A DNA stretch of 64,000 nt, taken from positions 124,001-188,000 of the forward strand of contig JABMLP010000009.1 in NCBI GenBank assembly GCA_013176395.1, given 5' to 3'. This DNA is from Venturia oleaginea (taxonomy: Eukaryota; Ascomycota; Dothideomycetes; Venturiales; Venturiaceae). The position numbers and the translations under genes were made by a program. How positions within the stretch are numbered: position 1 is the first letter of the stretch; each line of letters starts with the position of its first letter. A model generated the notes under the pieces. The model was not told where the DNA came from. It saw only the letters and a list, made by a program, of their open reading frames with translations, and did no database searches. Shown in pieces: positions 1 to 9,995 of the stretch.

Positions 1-1853
1 CGAGAACGAAAAGATACTAAATGGGCTGCTGAAGCACGAGCTTGAGTTCCAGGGATACGTGATGAGTGATTGGGATGCACAACATAGTACCGTTCAAAGT
101 GCCATCACCGGACTGGATAGTTCGTACAGCCCATACAATATATACCAGTGTAATCCCCACTGATAACCGCAGTGAATATGCCCGGACCCGGACCTGGATC
201 CATAGCCCCCGCAAACATATCATGGGGCGCCGCACTTCTCTCGGCAGTTGACGAGTCAAAGGTTCCCCAATCTCGCCTCGACGATATGGTACGACGTATT
301 CTTGCTGCTTTCTACTACTTGGGTCAGGACAAAGCATTCCCACCCCTCCTCTTCAATGTGCGGGGCAATAGGGCTGGTGGACCAGATGTGCAGGCCAATC
401 ACAAGGAAATCGCTCGCGCGGTAGCTAGAGACGGTATCATTCTGCTGAAGAACGAAAATGGAGCGCTACCGCTGAAGCGGCCGAAGAGTTTGGCGATTAT
501 CGGGTACGATGCTATCAATAACCCAGATGGAGTGAATGCTTGCGTTGATCGAGGATGCAATAACGGGACGCTGGCTTCGGGATGGGGATCTGGTACAGCA
601 GAGTTTCCTGTAAGATCTGTTCCATCATCGTCCTCCAAGTTCGTTTGCTGACATTGAATAGTACCTCTCCTCTCCCTACGATGCAATATCGGCTCGTGCC
701 CAGAAAGAAAACACAGCAATAATCTCCTCAACAACAAACGACCGTTCTAAAGCTGCAATAGCAGCCAAAGCCGCCTCCACAGCTCTCGTCTTCATAAACG
801 CCCACTCAGGGGAAGAATACTTGACCGTCGAGAACCAACCCGGCGACCGCCTAAACCTCGACCCCTGGCACGAAGGCAACGCCCTCGTCTCCTCAGTCGC
901 AGGAACAGGCACCCCAACCATCGCCGTCATCCACTCCGTCGGTCCACTAATCCTCGAGAAAATCCTCGCCGAGGAAAACGTAGTGGGTATCATATGGGCC
1001 GGTCTCCCAGGCCAAGAATCCGGCAATTCATTGGTCGATGTGATATATGGTGATACAAATCCAAGCGGAAAACTCCCCTTCACCATCGCAAAGAAGGAAT
1101 CAGATTACAACACCCCCATCGCAAGAGGCGGCATCGACAACTTCGAAGAAGGTCTCTACATAGATTATCGCAATTTCGACAAAGCGAAAATAACACCCCG
1201 TTATGAATTCGGGTATGGACTGTGTAAGTCCTTTGGCTCCCGGGCCGTCCCCCACGCTCTTCTCAATACTAATATTCTGTCCTGTAGCATACACAACATT
1301 CACCCACACCCCCCCCCTCATCACCCCCGCAAAACCATCCTGTCCCTCCCCACAATCTACACCCTCCCAAACCCAAGCATCCCAGTACCGTCTCCTCCCC
1401 CACGTCATAACCACCACTCTCACAAATACCGGCACTGTAGCAGGCGCGGAAGTACTACAACTCTACCTCTCTCTCACCTCGCCGGGAATAGACTTCCCAC
1501 CTTGGCAACTGCGCGGATTCAAAAAGGTGTTATTGAAGCCGGGGGAGAGCGAAGTGGTGGCGTTTAGGTTGCGGAGAAAGGATGTCAGTTACTGGGACGT
1601 GCTGCGCCAGGAATGGAAACAAGTACAGGGAGAAATCGAGTTCAAGATTGCCAATAGCTCAAGGGATGAGGGACAGAGAGGGATATTCACGTGGACGATT
1701 GAAGCTGCCTGTCGACGCCAGACGATAAGACAATTCAAGGGCAAGCGGACAGATCAATTGAGTTTTTTGACATCTGATCGTTTGAAAGGATTGGCTTTCC
1801 ATTCTGTGATAGTGTTAGGCCCTATTTACTCAAGAGTTGTTCGATGTCAATGA
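1..1853 (+). CDS. GH3 beta-glucosidase, 5' end outside window
   Basis: This is the 3' part of a glycoside hydrolase family 3 enzyme, which releases glucose from the non-reducing ends of beta-glucosides, usually outside the cell. The first exon contains the GH3 nucleophile motif GYVMSDW, with the catalytic Asp codon at 68-70, followed after an intron by MNMPGPG. Exons I infer are <1-119, 173-609, 662-1223 and 1288-1853; the introns (120-172, 610-661, 1224-1287) are GT-AG and keep the frame. The middle part is the GH3 C-terminal alpha/beta domain ([39 protein letters not shown]). The end is the fibronectin-III-like domain ([32 protein letters not shown]). The last 50 or so residues after TWTIEAACR are not family-like, so a further 3' intron or an earlier stop is possible. 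The N-terminus is missing only because the window starts here. Confidence 0.9.
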
Positions 1854-1940
1854 ATCTTTCTGCAGCGCGAAATGCAAAGGGGTATCTCCACCATATTAAT
1901 GCAAGGATATCAACGCTCCAACCCACGATTTGGGTACCAA

Positions 1941-2378
1941 TCACAAGTAAGTTGGCACCGGCGTTGTTGTCCTTCTCAACAAAGGCTCTCTGTCTGACCT
2001 CGCAGTTGACGTACTCTTCGACAAACCTCCCGGCTTCCCCCTCATCGTCTCACTATCATGTTCATCATCCCGCTCCGACATCCAAGTCGGCATAGACCTT
2101 GGAGGCGACAGAGCACTGCCTCTCCTCACTTGAGCCTCAGTAACAGACTCAGACTCTCCAATATTCCATGTCGTCGCACTCCTCCTCAACCCCGCTTCAT
2201 AAGGATCAGTATGAGCCCAAGTGCTCGTCGCCGTCCTAATCTCCAAACCTGGGTCCGTCCTCCACGTCCCAGTCGGCTGTGCCAGAATATCACCGGTAGA
2301 GTTACGTCTCAGCAGTACTGTTCGTTGTCTGTCCGGATGGTTCTTCCCTGCCATCCAGCCAACTAGTACAGTTAACAC
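1941..2378 (-). CDS. uncertain hypothetical reading frame overlapping the MscL-like 3' end
   Basis: An open frame of about 145 codons runs on the minus strand over and beyond the 3' end of the MscL-like gene, in a different frame. The translation is rich in Thr, Ser and Arg (GTWRTDPGLEIRTATSTW, RDDEHDSETMRGKPGG). It has no ATG at its 5' end and matches no family I recognise. A second frame from about 2040 to 1846 (NAGANLLVIGTQIVGW, ending IEQLLSK) is also open, so this could be the last two exons of a small gene or simply GC-rich chance. I list it only to mark the interval between the convergent GH3 and MscL-like genes. Confidence 0.2.
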   Translation of the reverse strand: MLTVLVGWMAGKNHPDRQRTVLLRRNSTGDILAQPTGTWRTDPGLEIRTATSTWAHTDPYEAGLRRSATTWNIGESESVTEAQVRRGSALSPPRSMPTWMSERDDEHDSETMRGKPGGLSKSTSTARSDREPLLRRTTTPVPTYL

Positions 2379-3057
2379 ACCGCTTCGCTTTATCAGAAAT
2401 GTATTTGCGACAATACTTGCACTTGATCTGTCTTTTTACAATATTGTCTGAGCTCAACCATCCGTATATACGCGCCGTAGTGAACAGAGCGAGAGCGATG
2501 AGGATGAAGCGGAGGAGTTTGTCAATGAAGTTTCCGTAGGCCCATACTATGGCGCCGTCGTCGAGGGCTTGTTGAACGGTGTTATAGTATGGTTTCTTTT
2601 GGCCGGGTTTCGGCGCGATTTTGGAGTGAGAGGATTGTTGGAGGACGAGGAATGCTTCGTCGAGGTTGTGGGTTAGGCCAGGGAGGCAGGAGAAGAGGGG
2701 GAGGAGGATATCGGTTACGAGACTGTTGGCGACGGCTGTGAAGGAGGAGGCGAAGCTGGGGTATTTGTCAGTCTTGGGTGCTTTGTAGATAGGCTAATTG
2801 GTCCAGGCGCTTATTATAGAAAAGACAGGTAGCAATAACAACACATGGCGATTGAGTATCTTCGAAGCTGTTTGAAACATTGTGAGGAATCGTAAAAAAT
2901 GAACTCACATCAAACCAACAGCAACCTCAAGCACATTATCTCTCAGCGCGAAATCGACGAAAGACTGCCAAAAGCCGTACGCACCATCCCAAGCGCGGTG
3001 TCGATAATCCTCAAAGGTACCGTGTTCTTCGTCTGGACTTTCTGGCAGACGGGGCAT
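2302..3057 (-). CDS. MscL-like large-conductance mechanosensitive channel with C-terminal zinc ribbon
   Basis: The 200-residue product fits fungal MscL-type channels, which open under membrane tension; bacterial relatives release osmolytes during hypo-osmotic shock. Exon 1 (3057-2909) gives MPRLPESPDEEHGTFEDYRH, then the MscL first-helix motif FVDFALRDNVLEVAVGL. Exon 2 (2755-2302) continues IFASSFTAVANSLVTDILLP, a polar loop, and a second membrane helix (FIDKLLRFILIALALFTTAR). It ends with two CxxC pairs (CKYCRKYISDKAKRC, VNC), a likely zinc ribbon. The 153-nt GT-AG intron splits an Ile codon, and the two exons sum to exactly 201 codons. The start is the first ATG after an in-frame TGA. The gene is divergent from the zinc-binding protein gene at 3660. 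Confidence 0.85.
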
Positions 3058-3659
3058 AGTCTTTTGTCTAGGAGGAGGATGAAAGATGTGGTAGGGATCC
3101 AGAATGAGTCAGTATGGTTATCTGAAAGGTTGTACGTTATTAAGGAGCGATGATGTTCGAGGGGAAAGCTGAAGAGTGAGGAGTGTAAGAGCGGAGAAGC
3201 TGGAGACGGGAAGACGCGTATCCCAGTAGCGGCGCGGCGCGTCGCCGAAGGATGCAGGAGCTACCCACTATTCTTCAGGGGCTACCCCAGAGCTTGGCAG
3301 AAATATTCAGAGAATGTCTGATACCAGCGCGCGTCAGTCTTGTTTCAAAAGCCAATGAATATAGGCCTCTAGTAATGATAGTTTGCCAATCAGTGACCTC
3401 AGATCTTGTTGATCAGCTTACCAATTAATGATTACCAGTGTAATCATTTTATTGGAGTGGTTACGTCATTGAACTGGAAAATAGTCGAATCCTGGGAAAC
3501 TTCACCATTTCTGAGCATACAAATCACCACAAACTCTCCCTCGCGCTGGCTCTCCACACAAGGATACCAAGCTTTTCTCGTCTCACCACCAGTTTTGTCT
3601 TTCAGACGAAGGGAAAAACCCTCCCCAAATCTAAAACCGGAGCATCATCTTTCTCTAAA
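3058..3659. other. divergent intergenic region
   Basis: This 600-base stretch separates the starts of the MscL-like gene (minus) and the zinc-binding protein gene (plus), so it should carry both promoters. I see no long coding frame or recognisable RNA gene in it. No clear TATA box is visible at a fixed distance from either start. Confidence 0.4.
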
Positions 3660-4541
3660 ATGTCTTGGATGGACTCATGGTCCCGTCCTTCAAAGTCTCA
3701 AGCTGTTCCACCACCGCTTTATATCACCCAGCCAGACACCAAATATTGCCATACTTGCGGTCGCACGATATCGCCCAGGAAAAACCACAAGACTGAATCG
3801 ACAACGCCGGCAAAGTATTGTTCATCCAGGTGCCGAAGCTCAAAACCTGGTATGCTAGACCGCAGAATCGAGAGCGCTTTCGTAGTATTACTCGAAGGCA
3901 GCAAAAAGTTCGAGGATGAAGACATCAGTGAGGATATTTTGGAGGCCGTGAAAGAACGGGGAAAGGGCAAGGGCCGAGGAAAAGGTGAACATAGGATTAT
4001 CATCCCTTGCTCTGCGGCCGAGACACTCATCTTTGGTTCGCATAGTGATGAGAGCAAAGTATTTGGAAGGAAAAAAAATCGTGCATCTCGTGCTTTAGGA
4101 GGTGTTGAGAAAGAATGGAGAAGTGTCGATATGGAGAGTGACGAGGAGGACGAGGAGCCGCGGAATAGTAGTGATGGTGAGTTGATTCAGTTCACGACTG
4201 CAGGCTTTGCGGGCAAGGCGAGGCCACCACAAGAGAAGACAGACATCAATACCAGCGTGGGTGGCGAGAAGGGATGGGCCGAACGGACCGAGGAAACGAG
4301 CGAGGCGGCGGAAAAGAGGAGAGAGGGACAGAGGATAGCTGATGAGAAGGAGATGGTCAAGAGAGCTGCAAGACGTGCCTGCGTGTTTGGATTTGAGGGA
4401 CCTAGCATTCCAGAACAAGGCAAGAAGAGGAAGGTCGAAAACTTGGAAGGAGTGAAAAGAATGTGTGAGGCCGTCATGAACGGTGTCGTGGTGGAGCCAA
4501 GTTTTGCAAAGGGTGATTGGGGTATTCGCTGGCGAGAGTAG
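3660..4541 (+). CDS. hypothetical protein with N-terminal CxxC...CxxxC zinc-binding motif
   Basis: A single exon encodes 293 residues, beginning MSWMDSWSRPSKSQ. Residues 30-60 hold a probable zinc site (KYCHTCGRTISPRK, then KYCSSRCRSSKPG). The middle is charged and low in complexity, with a GKGKGRGKG stretch and an acidic run (ESDEEDEEPR). The last third is basic and helical (EKEMVKRAARRACVFGFEG), ending KGDWGIRWRE, a conserved-looking short tail. Such proteins are common and uncharacterised in filamentous ascomycetes; nuclear location is plausible from the basic runs but is inference. The next gene downstream is on the opposite strand, about 340 bases away. No frame break is seen. Confidence 0.75.
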   Translation: MSWMDSWSRPSKSQAVPPPLYITQPDTKYCHTCGRTISPRKNHKTESTTPAKYCSSRCRSSKPGMLDRRIESAFVVLLEGSKKFEDEDISEDILEAVKERGKGKGRGKGEHRIIIPCSAAETLIFGSHSDESKVFGRKKNRASRALGGVEKEWRSVDMESDEEDEEPRNSSDGELIQFTTAGFAGKARPPQEKTDINTSVGGEKGWAERTEETSEAAEKRREGQRIADEKEMVKRAARRACVFGFEGPSIPEQGKKRKVENLEGVKRMCEAVMNGVVVEPSFAKGDWGIRWRE

Positions 4542-4883
4542 GCTCTTCCATTAAAGTCAATTCGGAAAGCATCACGGGATTCGTCCAGGTCTCTTGGCTT
4601 TTGCCATGCCATGGACGACTTGGAATGGGAACTGGCAGATGGAGATATGTAGGATCGTTGATTGCTTTCAAATGGGTAGCCGAAATATAGCCATGCCGTC
4701 TCCTGCGCTACAACCCAAAACTCTTCCAATGTTGGCTCAAATCCCTTTAATGGTCTGTTTTTTTGGGTAACTTTTGCGTTGTATGTATGGTGTAACAAGG
4801 GTATTTACCCATACAAAGATCGTTCTTGTCGTAGTTGAGAAGCTTCGGAGGCCGGATTATTGTATTTCCACCGCGAAAACCAT

Positions 4884-5267
4884 CTAATTGACACCCGGGT
4901 TGCAATCGGCGTAGTATGGATCGACTGACCATGCGGGTATGCGCCCATGACCATCAACCGGGCAGCGGGTTTTCTACAACGCGTGCAAACGCCCTAGGTC
5001 AGTCTTCTTATTCACATTCCCGCGCCATCTGGCCAGTTTCTTCGAACATACCGTACTATAAGCACAGGGGTATCTTTTTTTTCCAGCATCAGACCCACTG
5101 CCGACACACTCCCCCCAACTACCGCACATATAGCAGCAGTTCTGTTTTTTATCAGTCTATAGACTTATGGATGTGGAGAGGGATAGTAAAATGGTAGTTT
5201 GACGTACCCACCAAGCGTGTCCGGTGGCGACAAGTGAGAGGAATGTGGTTAGAGTGAAGAGCTTCAT
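4884..5267 (-). CDS. small cysteine-rich secreted protein (84 aa, three exons)
   Basis: I derived this gene from splice sites and reading phase. Exon 1 (5267-5208) is a signal peptide, MKLFTLTTFLSLVATGHAWW. Intron 1 (5207-5157) is GTACGT...CTATAG. Exon 2 (5156-5052) gives TDKKQNCCYMCGSWGECVG and ends KKRYPCAYST. Intron 2 (5051-4974) is GTATGT...TTGTAG with a CTGAC branch site about 30 nt before the acceptor. Exon 3 (4973-4884) gives KTRCPVDGHGRIPAWSVDPY and ends YADCNPGVN. All junctions are phase 0. The mature part is about 66 residues with seven Cys. Predicted signal peptide, size and Cys content match small secreted effector-like or antimicrobial proteins of fungi. No family is recognised. 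If intron 2 were retained, an alternative 80-residue product would end at 4974. Confidence 0.7.
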
Positions 5268-6544
5268 GATGTTGATAGTGTGTTCGATGGAGAAGTGAAT
5301 GCATTGTTTAATACTTGTTGCAAGCAAGTATTATGGTATCGAGGGATTTAACCATCAAGTGGCCACATCCTTGCCAGCCCTGCCTCGCATCCGCTTTGCA
5401 GCAAAAATACCCCTGCGAATCCTTGCGGCAAACAAAGCATTGTCGGCCCGATAGGCATTTAAATCACTAGATACCATAGTAGAAAGCAGCGAGAAGCAAA
5501 AAATTGTGATGCGATGCCAAGTAAGCACCTCCGTATCACACATGAAGCATATGAGTATAATCAACCACCGGACATCCTTCCCTCGCATAGCGCAACATAT
5601 CCCGCGGGAACTGAAATCGGTATCATGATATTCTGCCGGACTTCTCAATAGAATAATTCAACGCCGAGTCTTCTACCGCCTTTTTTTCTCCTGGTGGACA
5701 AGTCACCATCAACTGGCAATATTACAGTGTTGTGTGTATATGTGGTTTGTGAATGAACCCGGACATCAGCGATGCACACGGACATTAGCGATGCACACAA
5801 TCTGGACCAGAACTGGTAATGAATTGGACAGCGGTTTAAATTACGACTATATCCTTAGACCAGATCACCCCTAAGTTAGGACTACATTGCGGAGATCTCA
5901 TGGGCGGACTACTGGGCAGTATCTTAGGGATCCATACATCCAGTGCATTAATAGTTTGGTGGCGGAAAAATGGCGATAGTGGTACTCCGTATCTACTCGA
6001 TGTTCCAATTTCGCTTCTACAGCTAATAAAGCGCTCCAAAAAGCGATATTCCAAATAATCCCAGCTACTCACACGGCTCTAGGAGCCGTGTGAGTAGCTG
6101 GTAGGGGCTGGATTGAGAGATTTATAATGTATGGTATTATATTTCAACTAAAAACCGGCTAAAGTCTCCACTCGAACATACCTTGCTCGAATAGTCTACC
6201 ATATACCTGTTACGGAGAACTCGTTTCTCAACACAGTTGATTATGTCAAGACCTTCTCAACACCTGTGTCCTCTTGCTCTGGTCCGCGGGTTTGGGGTAA
6301 GGGCAATATCAGTCTGGAAGTACTTACCCTAAGTACCTTCTCTTGCTCAGGTTCGTTGGAGGCTTACTAGATCCTAGCCGTTCGATGTATCTCCCAATCA
6401 GCCCGTTTGATAAGCAAGCAGCTTGAACAGTTTGGCCGCTTGAACTGACCGATTGAGTGATATCTTTACCTGACTTGAATGGTCGCTTGGGTGAGGTCAG
6501 GATGGATGGTAAACTGTCAGTTGGTCAGGCGAGATGTATGAATT
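5268..6544. other. non-coding stretch upstream of the secreted protein and beside the hAT element
   Basis: No convincing gene is seen on either strand. The first few hundred bases are the likely promoter of the secreted-protein gene, whose ATG is at 5267. A perfect 19-bp inverted repeat lies at 6061-6101 (separate entry). Sequence from about 6102 to 6544 flanks the hAT transposase remnant and probably includes the 3' end of that element, but I could not fix a terminal inverted repeat. Confidence 0.4.
6061..6101. repeat. perfect 19-bp inverted repeat with 3-nt loop
   Basis: Left arm 6061-6079 (ccagctactcacacggctc) and right arm 6083-6101 are exact reverse complements separated by TAG. The sequence could form a cruciform or a very stable RNA hairpin. 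It lies outside the hAT coding remnant, and I did not find the same arms elsewhere in the window. It may be the scar or end of a small foldback element. Confidence 0.85.
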
Positions 6545-8855
6545 TTAGGTATATACATTAACAGTATATTTGACAGTGAATATGCCTCCTTTTCGAAGCC
6601 CATGGTATTGTACCTCACAGGCCTCAATAGTGTCATCTTTGAGGCCGCTTCTGGCATCAGTAATGAGCCTACCGGCGGCGCTGAAGATTCTTTCAACCTC
6701 TGCAGACATGCCAGGAATTGACAGTATATCGAAAGCCATACGTAACAAGATAGGAAACTCAGTAGTACGGTCTCTCCACCATACAATAATGTCCTCAACC
6801 TCCCCCCACTCACAGGGATCCCAGTACTTGGTGTAGCGTGTATATTCATCTTCCTCGGTCGCAACCCTCCGCTTTTTGGCTAGAAACTTGGTCGAGAGTC
6901 TAATGAATTGTTTGTACGCGGTAGTAGGCTTCTGTGCCTCAAGATAGAGGTTTTCAAATGACTGTGACGGCGAAGGTGCAGGGTGAGGGTGAGGGTGAGG
7001 GTAGCGCGAATTTTTCGCTATATTGTGCAAAAATCTCCTTGATGCCGGCTTCAGCAAGTTTATACCATGCGCGATGGTCATACTGGGCACATTTATCTTC
7101 GAAATAAGAGAGGCGCCAGTTGGGATCGAGAAAGACTGCTGCATAGTAAAGATTGGTAGCTTTAAGCAGGGATAGATACTTCATTGTCTTTGACCGCGCT
7201 TCTGTAATACCAACCTCAAAAGGTTGCGAAAGATGAGGAGTCAATCTGAGGGCTTTGAGCTCTGCCTCAGTGCGATCAGGTCGCTCGTAGATGAATGTGA
7301 GGCCTTTGAGTACACCGACAATGGTTCCCTGTGAAGTGAGGTCAGCATTCTCTTCCTCTTCGAGACAAAGATCCTTAAAGTCCTTAAGAATCTGCGCCCA
7401 GATCTCCAACATCTCGAAGTCGCGGAGAGCAAGGATTCTCTTTATCATCTCGTAGGTAGAATGCCATCGGATACCTCCACCTACAAGAAGCACAAGAAGC
7501 TTCAGTGCAGCCATCTCTTTCTGTAGATTCTCGAACATCTTCCGCCTCTCAGGTGAGCGATTGATAAAGATGCAGATGTTGTGGACGCGCCCCATAAGTC
7601 CTAGTTTGATCCAGACGTCATAGGCTTCTTCGTAGCCGACGGAGGCAAGGTCCTTTGAGTGTTTTGACTGCTCGTGGTCACCGTAGAGAAGATCTTCTAC
7701 AATGAGGTTGATGATGTGCCCAATACAGCGAATGCGCGCGTGAATTGACCAACCTTCCTTGTCAAACAGGACTACAAGGCGGTCACAGGCAGCGTCATTA
7801 TCGGTAGCGTTGTCTGCAGTGAAGGCTCCCAATTTTGTTCCATCAATCTTGAATGTGGTAAGGACTTTAGCGATAATCTCTGCTTCATTCTCGCCAGTTT
7901 TGCTGCTCAGTATTCCTAGGAAGCCAAGAAGCCTTCTACTTTGCTTGTAATCCTTGTTGATGTAGTGGGAACAGACAGCAAGGTAGTTCTTCTTATTGTC
8001 ACCCTTCCAGGCATCGCAAGAGATGTTGATGAGGCTTTTAGCTCCTTCGATTTCTTTAACTATGTCCTTGAGGCGCTCCATGTAGGAATCCATCACCCAT
8101 ATGAAGAGAGAGGACTTTGCCTTTGGCAGAATAACCTTTAATGTATCGTATGCAGCTGAATTCAGAAGCGCAAGAGTTTCTGGCGCTGTAGCTGTATGAA
8201 AGGCGATATTATGACGAATAACCCAATCTACATATTGCTGTCTGTATGCCTTCCCATTAAATGCAGTGTTTGTACCCTTGCGGTGGCCACACTCTCCGCA
8301 GTGAGTCTCAGAATCCTGCTCTTGATTGCCTGTATGATTGTCTGTAGAGGGAGGTGGAGGTGGTGGTGGTAGAAGGTCCTTTCTAGGGTCTGGAATGCCG
8401 TGTTTATTGAGTAAATGTGTACCTATTCCACCCGTTGAATCTGCTCTGTAGACACCTCTGTAGTAGTCCTTCTTTTGATGGCATAATCCACAGATGTAGA
8501 TACGTCCAAGGCCTTTGCCGTCAGCCTCAAGTTCAATGCCGTGTTCCCAGATGTATGAGTTCTGCCGTGCAACTTGCTGCATTGTAACTGCCCGGATTCG
8601 AGGATTGACGAGCTTTTTGTGCTGAAAATATAACTGACTCCAGACAATTGGGAACTGGGCTCGAATGATACGAGGTTGCGAGGTAGTTGGAATAACTCTA
8701 TGGGCTGTAGGAGGTTGTATAGGCTCTTGTATTCGTGGAATCGGCGTATCTAGCAGCGCTTGCGACAGTTCGGACTCGTCAACTGGAGGGCCAGCTCATT
8801 GAGAATGGCCTTCAGGTCTCCTGACCTTGAAGTGTCTGGTTATTCTATCGGACAT
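6545..8855 (-). pseudogene. hAT-superfamily transposase, broken by a stop and a frameshift
   Basis: Reading from ATG at 8855, the frame starts MSDRITRHFKVRRPEGHSQ, meets an in-frame TGA at 8798-8796, and continues open in the same frame (AGPPVDESELSQALLDTPIP...). It then covers a BED-like finger (ICGLCHQKKDYYRG...HLLNKHG) and the hAT catalytic core (LINISCDAWKGDNKKNYLAV, RIRCIGHIINLIVEDLLYG). Near 6975-7005 the frame shifts at a repeated ccctca tract. The second frame carries the hAT C-terminal dimerisation domain (MSAEVERIFSAAGRLITDAR) and stops at 6545. Both lesions suggest a dead copy, unless the shift reflects an intron that I cannot place. No 8-bp target duplication or clear terminal repeat was found. 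Confidence 0.85.
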
Positions 8856-9124
8856 AGTGTAGAGAAAACGTGGTGGTTGTAGTAGTAAAAAAGGTAAAAT
8901 ATAAATATAATTAATCCAATGTTCAAACATATCATTAGTAAGGAGAAAAGCCGATTTTCGGCTAATATTTAGTGGGCTGGCCACCTAAATTATAGGGCCT
9001 ACCCCCCTAAGAAGATGTCACGTGAAAGGGGAAACTCAACGCCATCAGCTTGAGTGGATGGTAGGCGACATATATTTAACTGATTGCTTGATTGGTTAAC
9101 TATCTAGGCCTATCCGACCGCCTA

Positions 9125-9316
9125 TGTGACGGCATGGCATGGCTGTCTTTTAGTCACGTGACTTTGTGGTCTTAGCGAGGCGCGCACGGCCACATGTGGC
9201 TAAGGCGCGACTTCTACGAGTCGCCGGAGTAGATTCCTCTCTACCTAAGATTCTCTTATCACACTTAGTACTTAGAACAATAGACCTGTCTATGACCTCT
9301 TTTACTCGCCGTGACA
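9125..9316 (+). repeat. LTR-like sequence, TGTGACGGC...GCCGTGACA
   Basis: The interval begins TGTGACGGCATGGCATGG and ends TTTACTCGCCGTGACA, giving the TG...CA ends and terminal inverted repeats of a gypsy-type LTR. A related, more interrupted LTR lies at 12875-13297 in the same orientation; the two are clearly diverged in the middle. The flanking five bases do not match, so this end has been rearranged. It abuts the LINE ORF1 fragment on its right. Confidence 0.65.
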
Positions 9317-9988
9317 GTCCGCGTTTCTTCCGTGGGCCACCCCTACTCCACGGTGTACTCCCATCACCTCTAGGAGGTAGTCTCTTCGTACTTGTGTGGT
9401 CGCCGCCCCGGTTCCTTGGAGGGCGCACCTGTCCTTGTCCGTAGTAGTCCTGAAATGGACATCCACCGCTCCGTTCTTGAGGACGTGCACTCCAACCGCG
9501 GATGGCATATCCTTCCTGCAGGCTTCCAGTACCTTGTTGGTATCTCTTCTATCTTCTTCTGTGAGCTTAACATTTTCGTTGAGGTTGACTCTAACTATCT
9601 TGGAGTTTGGTGGCTCTACCGCGATATGGAAGTATAGGCGGCGTTCCGTCAATGGCCCCTTTCCATGGAGGTCCTTGATTATCCGCTCAATCCGGTCCAG
9701 TTGTGGTCCAGCCGGGAAGTATTTTGGTCCAGCCGCGAAGTTTTCCCGGGCCACTAGGGGTACAAGTGCGTCCAAGGCGTTGCGGACGAGGGAGGCAAGG
9801 AACCGAGGATGGGGCATTTTGGAGGCGTTCAAGTGTCCTATGACTTCAATTAGGATGTCCTTTGCTGGTCTCAAGGGCTGTCCGACTTGAGGTCCTTCTA
9901 CTCTTCTAATGGATCCGGTCGGCAGCTGCGACGGTGGCGGTCCACTCGTGGTACCACCACCACCGCTGTTCTGTGGGTTATTCGACAT
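9317..9988 (-). pseudogene. LINE (Tad-like) ORF1 5' fragment
   Basis: A frame starting MSNNPQNSGGGGTTSGPPPS reads for about 220 codons and runs out at the LTR junction near 9316. The composition and segments such as ILIEVIGHLNASKMPHPRF and DVHFRTTTDKDR resemble the ORF1 (gag-like) proteins of Tad-clade fungal LINEs, which bind the element RNA. The C-terminal zinc knuckles expected of ORF1 are absent because the fragment is truncated. It is fused at its 5' side (about 9990-10008) to a pogo transposase fragment. Assignment rests on general resemblance, not on a diagnostic motif. Confidence 0.45.
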
Positions 9989-9995
9989 CTATTCT

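Noticed and set aside
6102..9015. TAGGGG at 6102 and its mirror near 9012 as hAT terminal repeats
   Set aside because: Only six bases match and there is no 8-bp target duplication.
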